Source: JAWKHR01 sp041394725 (GTDB lineage Bacteria > Acidobacteriota > Vicinamibacteria > Vicinamibacterales > SCN-69-37). From it: DNA of 54,778 nt. How positions within the stretch are numbered: position 1 is the stretch's first letter; every line of letters begins with the position of its first letter. Location: the NCBI GenBank assembly GCA_041394725.1, contig JAWKHR010000044.1:1-54778 (forward strand), in the 5' to 3' direction. Of the stretch, positions 50,605 to 54,778 are shown piece after piece. The notes beneath the pieces are model-generated. The model was not told the DNA's origin. It saw only the letters and a list, made by a program, of their open reading frames with translations, and did not search any database. Both the position numbers and the translations under genes were made by a program.

Positions 50605-51179
50605 CGCCGGCCGTCTTCCTCGACCGCGACGGCACGATGATCCGCGAGGCCCACTACCTGTCGCGGCGCGAGGACCTGCACTGGTTCCCGGCGACCATCG
50701 ACATGATCCGGCTGCTCAACCGCGCCGGCTACCTCGTCTTCGTGACGACGAACCAGGGCGGCATCGGCCTGGGACTCTACGACGAGACGTTCGTCGTCGA
50801 GACCCACCAGGAGATGGACGCGACGATCCGCGCCGGCGGCGGCCACGTGGACGGCTGGTTCTACTGCCCGCACCACCCGAACGCCGTGATCGACGACCTG
50901 CGCCTCGACTGCGAGTGCCGCAAGCCGCGCACGGGCATGATCGAGCGCGCGCGGGCGGCGCACGCCATCGACCTCGCGCGGTCGTTCGTCGTCGGCGACA
51001 AGCTCAACGACGTGCGGATGGCCGAGGCCGTGGGCGCGACCGGCATCCTGGTGCGCACGGGGCACGGCGCCGACATCGCGGAGCGCCAGCGCGACGCGCT
51101 GCCGGCCGGGACGCGGATCGCCAGCGACCTCGCGGAGGCGACGATGTGGATGATCGACGCGCGGGAGGCGACGCGATGA
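50601..51179 (+). CDS. gmhB: D-glycero-D-manno-heptose 1,7-bisphosphate phosphatase (HAD)
   Basis: 192 aa from GTG 50601 (GTGA overlap with waaF). HAD motif I FLDRDGTM (nucleophile Asp), motif II VTTNQGGIG, motif III/IV KPRTGM and VVGDKLNDVRMAEA. The family-specific zinc site is present: CPHHPN... CECRKPRTG. Removes the 7-phosphate in ADP-heptose synthesis. Neither GmhA nor HldD is in the window. Confidence 0.94.
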   Translation: MTPAVFLDRDGTMIREAHYLSRREDLHWFPATIDMIRLLNRAGYLVFVTTNQGGIGLGLYDETFVVETHQEMDATIRAGGGHVDGWFYCPHHPNAVIDDLRLDCECRKPRTGMIERARAAHAIDLARSFVVGDKLNDVRMAEAVGATGILVRTGHGADIAERQRDALPAGTRIASDLAEATMWMIDAREATR

Positions 51180-51250
51180 CGGCGCGGATCGGGTTGACGA
51201 CGCGACGCGGAGGGACGCCGATGGCGGCGCGACGCGGGGGACGCCGATGA
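51176..51250 (+). CDS. 24-codon basic mini-ORF bridging gmhB and the heptose kinase
   Basis: ATG at 51176 overlaps the gmhB stop (ATGA) and its own TGA overlaps the heptose-kinase ATG at 51247 (ATGA). An internal ATG at 51221 is preceded by CGGAGGGACGCCG, a near copy of the sequence before 51247. The region therefore looks like a duplicated translation-start module. The peptide is Arg/Gly-rich. It may only keep ribosomes moving between cistrons. Confidence 0.35.
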   Translation: MTARIGLTTRRGGTPMAARRGGRR

Positions 51251-52251
51251 CGACGCGGCGCGAGACGGCGCGGCTGCGGCGCCTGGTCCGGCGATTCGGG
51301 CGCGCGCGGCTGGTCGTCGCGGGCGACCTGATCGCCGACGAGTTCATCTACGGCCAGCTGGACCGCGTGTCGCGCGAGGCGCCGGTGCTGATCCTGCGCT
51401 ACGACGCGACCGAGGTCGTGCCGGGCGGCGCGGGCAACGCGGCCGCGAATGCCGCGGCGCTCGGCGCGCGGGTGGACGTGGTCGGCCTGGCCGGCCGAGA
51501 CCAGGCGGGGGACCGGCTCGTGGCGGCGCTCGCGGATCGGCGCGCCCGGACCCGGCACGTCGTGCGGCCGCCGCGCTACGTCACGCCGGTGAAGACGCGG
51601 ATTCTCGCCGGCGGCGTGCACTCGGCCAAACAGCAGGTGGTGCGGATCGACCGCGCGGGCGGCGGCGCCGGACCGGCCGCCACGCGCCGCTTCGAGGCCG
51701 CGCTCGCCCGCGCCGCCCGGTCGGCCGACGCGATGATCCTCTCCGACTACGGATCCGGGCTCCTCACGCCGGAGCTGTGGCGCCGCGTCGAGGCGTCGGT
51801 GCCGCCGGCCCGCCGGCCGCTCGTCTTCGTGGACTCGCGCTATGCGCTGGCCGGCTTCACCGGCCTGACCGCGTGCACCCCGAACGAGTCCGAGGTGGAG
51901 GCGCTGCTCGGCATCCGGATCGGCGACGACCGCGACCGGCTGGAGGGCGCCGGCCGGACGCTCCTGCGCGACCTCGGGTGTCGCGCCGTGCTCGTCACGC
52001 GCGGCAGCCGCGGCATGGCGCTCTTCGAGCCCGGCCGCCCGACCGACCACATCCCGATCGTCGGATCCGACGAGGTCGCGGACGTCACCGGCGCCGGCGA
52101 CACGGTCATCGCGACCTTCGCGCTGGCGGTGGCCGCCGGGGCGTCGTTCGGCGACGCCGCGCGGCTCGCGAACGTGGCCGGCGGCCTGGTCGTGATGAAG
52201 CGCGGCACCGCCACCGTCACGGCCGACGAACTGCGACAGGCACTGCGATGA
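51247..52251 (+). CDS. D-glycero-beta-D-manno-heptose 7-phosphate kinase (HldE N-domain type)
   Basis: 334 aa, PfkB/ribokinase fold: LVVAGDLIADEFIYGQLDRVSREAPVLILRYD, GGAGNAAANAAALGARVDVVGLAGRDQAGD, and the catalytic VTGAGDTVIATFALAVAAGASFGDAARLANVAGGLVVMKRG. Substrate sequence features match RfaE domain I. In many bacteria this domain is fused to the adenylyltransferase in HldE; here the two are separate, coupled genes. Phosphorylates heptose 7-phosphate at C1. Confidence 0.93.
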   Translation: MTTRRETARLRRLVRRFGRARLVVAGDLIADEFIYGQLDRVSREAPVLILRYDATEVVPGGAGNAAANAAALGARVDVVGLAGRDQAGDRLVAALADRRARTRHVVRPPRYVTPVKTRILAGGVHSAKQQVVRIDRAGGGAGPAATRRFEAALARAARSADAMILSDYGSGLLTPELWRRVEASVPPARRPLVFVDSRYALAGFTGLTACTPNESEVEALLGIRIGDDRDRLEGAGRTLLRDLGCRAVLVTRGSRGMALFEPGRPTDHIPIVGSDEVADVTGAGDTVIATFALAVAAGASFGDAARLANVAGGLVVMKRGTATVTADELRQALR

Positions 52252-52772
52252 GCGGGCGCGGGGCAGGCGACGCGGCGCACGGGCCCGGCGGCAGCCGTCC
52301 GCACGGCCGCGTGGTGACCGACGAGGCCCTGGCGGCACTCGTCGCGGCCGACCGCGCCGCCGGACGGACGGTCGCCTTCGCCAATGGCTGCTTCGACGTC
52401 CTGCACGTCGGGCACGTGCGCTACCTGGCGGGCGCCGCGGCGGAGGCCGATCGGCTCGTGGTCGCCGTCAACGACGATGCCTCGGTGCGTGGACTGAAGG
52501 GCGAGGGGCGGCCGATCCTGCCGGCCGAGGCGCGGGCGGAGCTCGTCGCCGCGCTCGACGGGGTGGACTACGTGGTCGTGTTTCCGGACCCGACGGTGGA
52601 GCGGCTGATCCGGCTGGTCAGGCCCGACGTGCACTGCAAGGGCACGGACTACACGCCCGACACGGTGCCGGAGCGTGAGGTCGTGCGCGAGTACGGCGGG
52701 CGCATCGCGATCGTGGGCGACCCGAAGGATCACTCCACGCGTGACCTCCTGGGCCGGATTGCCGGTGGCTGA
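52248..52772 (+). CDS. rfaE2: D-glycero-beta-D-manno-heptose 1-phosphate adenylyltransferase (RfaE domain II)
   Basis: 174 aa; ATG 52248 overlaps the kinase stop (ATGA). The nucleotidyltransferase signature GCFDVLHVGHVRYL (HxGH) is followed by VVAVNDDASVRGLKGEGRPILP, VVVFPDPTVERLI, CKGTDYTPDTVPE, and HSTRDLLGRI. It converts heptose 1-phosphate to ADP-heptose. The first 25 residues are a low-complexity lead-in. Confidence 0.95.
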   Translation: MSGRGAGDAAHGPGGSRPHGRVVTDEALAALVAADRAAGRTVAFANGCFDVLHVGHVRYLAGAAAEADRLVVAVNDDASVRGLKGEGRPILPAEARAELVAALDGVDYVVVFPDPTVERLIRLVRPDVHCKGTDYTPDTVPEREVVREYGGRIAIVGDPKDHSTRDLLGRIAGG

Positions 52773-53910
52773 GACGACGGGCGGCGCGACGCGGATCGAC
52801 CGGCTGCTGATCGTGCGGCTCGGATCGCTCGGCGACCTGATCCACACCCTGCCGGCGGTCGCGGCGCTGCGCCGCGCGCACCCCTCGGCCGAGATCGACT
52901 GGCTCGTGGACGCCGTCCACGCCGACCTGCTCGGCCTCGTCCCGATCCTCACGCGCGTGATCACGCTGGGCCGTCGGTCGGCGGGCGGCTGGCTGTCGGC
53001 GCGGCGCGAGCTGCGCCGGCGGCGGTACGACCTCGCGCTCGACTTCCAGGGCCTGATCAAGTCGGCGGCGCTCGCGCGGTTCTCCGGCGCGCGGCGCGTC
53101 CTCGGCTTCGACCGCGAGGCGCTGCGCGAGCCCGCGGCGCGCGTCTTCTACACGTCGGCCGTGCCGGTCGGCGAGTCGGGACACGTCCTGCACAAGAACC
53201 TCCGGCTCGCCGCGGCCGCGGGCGCGGCGACCGACCGCGTCGAGTTCCCGATCGTCGTCGAGGCGTCGGCGGCGCGCGAGGCAATCCGGGCGATGCTGGC
53301 CGCCGCGGCGCCGGACGCCGCGACGGGCGACGACCGCGCCGCGCGCTACGCGCTGATCAACCCGGGCGCGGCGTGGCCGAACAAGTGCTGGCCGCCGGCG
53401 CGCTACGGCCAGGTCGCGCGGCACGTGAAGGCGGTGCATGGCCTGACGCCGGTGGTGCTGTGGGGGCCGGGCGAAGTGGCGCGCGCCCGGGCGGTGGCCG
53501 ACGCGTCGGACGGCGCGGCCGTGGTCGCGCCGCCGACGGCGCTGGCGGACCTGGTCGCCCTCGCGCGGGACGCGGCGCTCATGGTGTCGGGCGACACCGG
53601 GCCGATGCACATCGCCGGCGCGATGGGCGTGCCGCTCGTCGCGCTCTTCGGCCCGACGAGCCCCGCGCGCAACGGTCCGTGGGACCCGCGCGACGTGTCG
53701 ATCACGCGGTACGACGCCTGCGACTGTCACTACGTGCGCCGCTGCCGGCGGCCGGACGCGGACTGGTGCCTCGCGTCGATCGCGGTCGGCGAGGTCGTGC
53801 ACGCGATCGATCGGCGGCTTCCGGCCGGGCGCGCCGGTGCCGGGCCGGGGCCGGCCGGGATGAACGTCGATTCGCACGCCGACCCGCGCAATCCCGGAGC
53901 GCCGGCATGA
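52765..53910 (+). CDS. waaC: Lipopolysaccharide heptosyltransferase I-like (GT9)
   Basis: 381 aa from GTG 52765, eight bases inside the preceding gene. N-terminal GT9 motif RIDRLLIVRLGSLGDLIHTLPAVAALRRAHP is that of WaaC; then DLALDFQGLIKSAALARFSGARRVLGFDREALREP, NPGAAWPNKCWPPARY and MVSGDTGPMHIAGAMGVPLVALFGPTSPARNGPWD. Transfers the first heptose to Kdo. A cysteine-rich stretch (CDCHYVRRCRRPDADWC) precedes an ungainly Gly/Pro-rich tail. Confidence 0.9.
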   Translation: MAETTGGATRIDRLLIVRLGSLGDLIHTLPAVAALRRAHPSAEIDWLVDAVHADLLGLVPILTRVITLGRRSAGGWLSARRELRRRRYDLALDFQGLIKSAALARFSGARRVLGFDREALREPAARVFYTSAVPVGESGHVLHKNLRLAAAAGAATDRVEFPIVVEASAAREAIRAMLAAAAPDAATGDDRAARYALINPGAAWPNKCWPPARYGQVARHVKAVHGLTPVVLWGPGEVARARAVADASDGAAVVAPPTALADLVALARDAALMVSGDTGPMHIAGAMGVPLVALFGPTSPARNGPWDPRDVSITRYDACDCHYVRRCRRPDADWCLASIAVGEVVHAIDRRLPAGRAGAGPGPAGMNVDSHADPRNPGAPA

Positions 53911-54428
53911 CGCGCGAGCCCCGCACCGGGTGGGCGCGGCTGGCGCGCCTGCGCGTGCCGCTCGGCTTCGTCTGCGCGGCGCTCGCCTTCTGGCTGGCGC
54001 GCCCGACCGCGACGTCGCTCTGGATCGGCCTCGGGCTCGCGCTGCCCGGCGAGCTGCTGCGCCTCTGGGCCGCCGGTCACATCGACAAGGGCCGCGAGAT
54101 CACGCGCAGCGGCCCCTATCGCCACCTCCGCCATCCCCTCTACGTGGGATCGTCGATCATGGCCGCCGGCTTCGTCGTCGCGGCGGGCCGCCTGGTCGTG
54201 GCCGCCCTCGTGCTCGGCTACATGGCGGTCACGCTGACGGCCGCCATGCGGACCGAGGAAGCGACGCTCGACCGGAAGTTCGCCGGCGGATACACCGCCT
54301 ACCGGGAGGGCCGCGCCGACCCCGTCGCCCGCCGCTTCAGCTGGTCCCGCGTGCTGGCGAATCGCGAGTACCGGGCGGTCGCGGGCTTCGTGATCGGCGC
54401 GGGGATTCTGATCCTGCGCCTGATGTGA
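53907..54428 (+). CDS. Isoprenylcysteine carboxyl methyltransferase-like membrane protein
   Basis: 173 aa; ATG 53907 overlaps the waaC stop (ATGA). About four membrane helices. The ICMT/PEMT-type SAM-binding signature is ITRSGPYRHLRHPLYVGSSIMAAGF, followed by a TEEATLDRKFAGGYTAYREG segment like that in phospholipid methyltransferases. Bacterial members methylate varied lipids or proteins; because it is coupled to LPS core genes, a lipid target in the envelope is plausible but unproved. Confidence 0.82.
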   Translation: MTREPRTGWARLARLRVPLGFVCAALAFWLARPTATSLWIGLGLALPGELLRLWAAGHIDKGREITRSGPYRHLRHPLYVGSSIMAAGFVVAAGRLVVAALVLGYMAVTLTAAMRTEEATLDRKFAGGYTAYREGRADPVARRFSWSRVLANREYRAVAGFVIGAGILILRLM

Positions 54429-54457
54429 AAGGCGCCTTCAGGTGAAAGTCTGCGCAA

Positions 54458-54544
54458 CTTCGAAGTTCGAACTTTGAACGTCGAACCGCAGTGGCCGGCT
54501 TCGCCGGCGACCTTGGTTCAACGTTCGAAGCTCCAACTTCGGAG
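54458..54544. repeat. Imperfect 30-bp inverted repeat between convergent genes
   Basis: The arms 54458-54487 and 54515-54544 are complementary at roughly 25 of 30 positions and consist of shuffled AACTTCGAA/TTCGAACG heptamer-like blocks. The loop contains a GCCGGC-TTC-GCCGGC stem. It lies between the ICMT-like stop and the convergent glycosyltransferase stop, so it may be a terminator as well as a repeat element. Confidence 0.7.
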
Positions 54545-54555
54545 TTTCGGAAACG

Positions 54556-54778
54556 TCAGTTCCCGTACAGACGGCGGAACGCGGCGACGGTGGTCTTCCA
54601 GTCGTAGCGGCGTTCGACGAGTCGTCGCGCCTTCCTCGAGATCGCCGCGAGGCGCGCCGGCTCGGCCAGCGCGCGCCCGATCGCGGCGGCGACGATGCGC
54701 GCGGCGGCGGACCGGACCGCGAGGCCGGTCCGGCCGTCCTCGAGGAAGTCGGCGATGCCGGCGACCGGCCGTGCCACG
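54556..54778 (-). CDS. Glycosyltransferase family 4-type C-terminal fragment (window edge)
   Basis: About 74 C-terminal residues. GMARPVAGIADFLEDGRTGLAV is the conserved end of GT4-type enzymes (glycine-rich 'pvVas..gg..e.v.dg.tGl' segment), followed by an amphipathic helix ending YDWKTTVAAFRRLYGN. The donor and acceptor sites lie outside the window. Minus strand, convergent with the LPS operon. Confidence 0.8.
   Translation of the reverse strand, partial: VARPVAGIADFLEDGRTGLAVRSAAARIVAAAIGRALAEPARLAAISRKARRLVERRYDWKTTVAAFRRLYGN

Overview
The window is very GC-rich DNA with dense, overlapping gene packing. It most likely comes from a member of the Acidobacteriota, probably class Vicinamibacteria. 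This rests on family content: an ADOP-type MacB-like permease with its PadR regulator, the remnant of a second such permease, a broken VWFA-related protein of the acidobacterial type, an Oar-like TonB-dependent receptor with an N-terminal carboxypeptidase-regulatory domain, and a secreted Asp-box propeller protein. The taxonomic call is inference; no rRNA gene is present.

Layout. 1-2000: small membrane proteins with a winged-helix regulator, then a NADAR protein. 2074-8400: a large propeller/M6-like metalloprotease, a ComEC-like metallo-beta-lactamase lipoprotein, a VWFA-related gene and a TPR-like gene. Between about 6410 and 7830 all three of the last genes carry frameshifts. 8498-15400: a PIN-PhoH protein, a DinB protein, then a sigma-54 two-component system (NtrC-type regulator plus kinase) flanked by two secreted-protein genes, each with a good -24/-12 promoter. 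15478-19350: zwf and a GH15 glucoamylase-like gene.

19544-33155 is the most interesting block. It holds tonB, then an opposing operon of a DksA-like protein, two single-domain 'SGDGGW' hydrolases, MprF (lysyl-phosphatidylglycerol synthase/flippase) and a two-domain AcvB/VirJ hydrolase. After it come a STAS protein, an OmpR-type regulator with kinase, exbD and a TonB-dependent receptor. Five intergenic sites in this block share half-sites at exactly the same spacing (T[G/T]AA, +11 TTAA/TAAT, +10 TTCA/GTAA), which suggests one regulon, possibly run by the OmpR-type regulator encoded inside it.

33200-38480: a C-terminal ADOP permease fragment facing an intact ADOP permease, padR with a near-consensus promoter and almost no leader, and a serine hydrolase. 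38667-46084: the conserved gap-pgk-tpiA / secG-tRNA-Leu(GAG) neighbourhood, split by an oppositely oriented 3.1 kb gene. A GIY-YIG nuclease gene and a palindromic array of 32-bp repeats lie directly behind the tRNA. 46285-54428: a translationally coupled lipopolysaccharide operon (waaA, lpxK, lpxL-like, waaF, gmhB, split hldE, waaC, an ICMT-like methyltransferase) preceded by a 106-bp REP/MITE-like palindrome. The window ends in a glycosyltransferase fragment.
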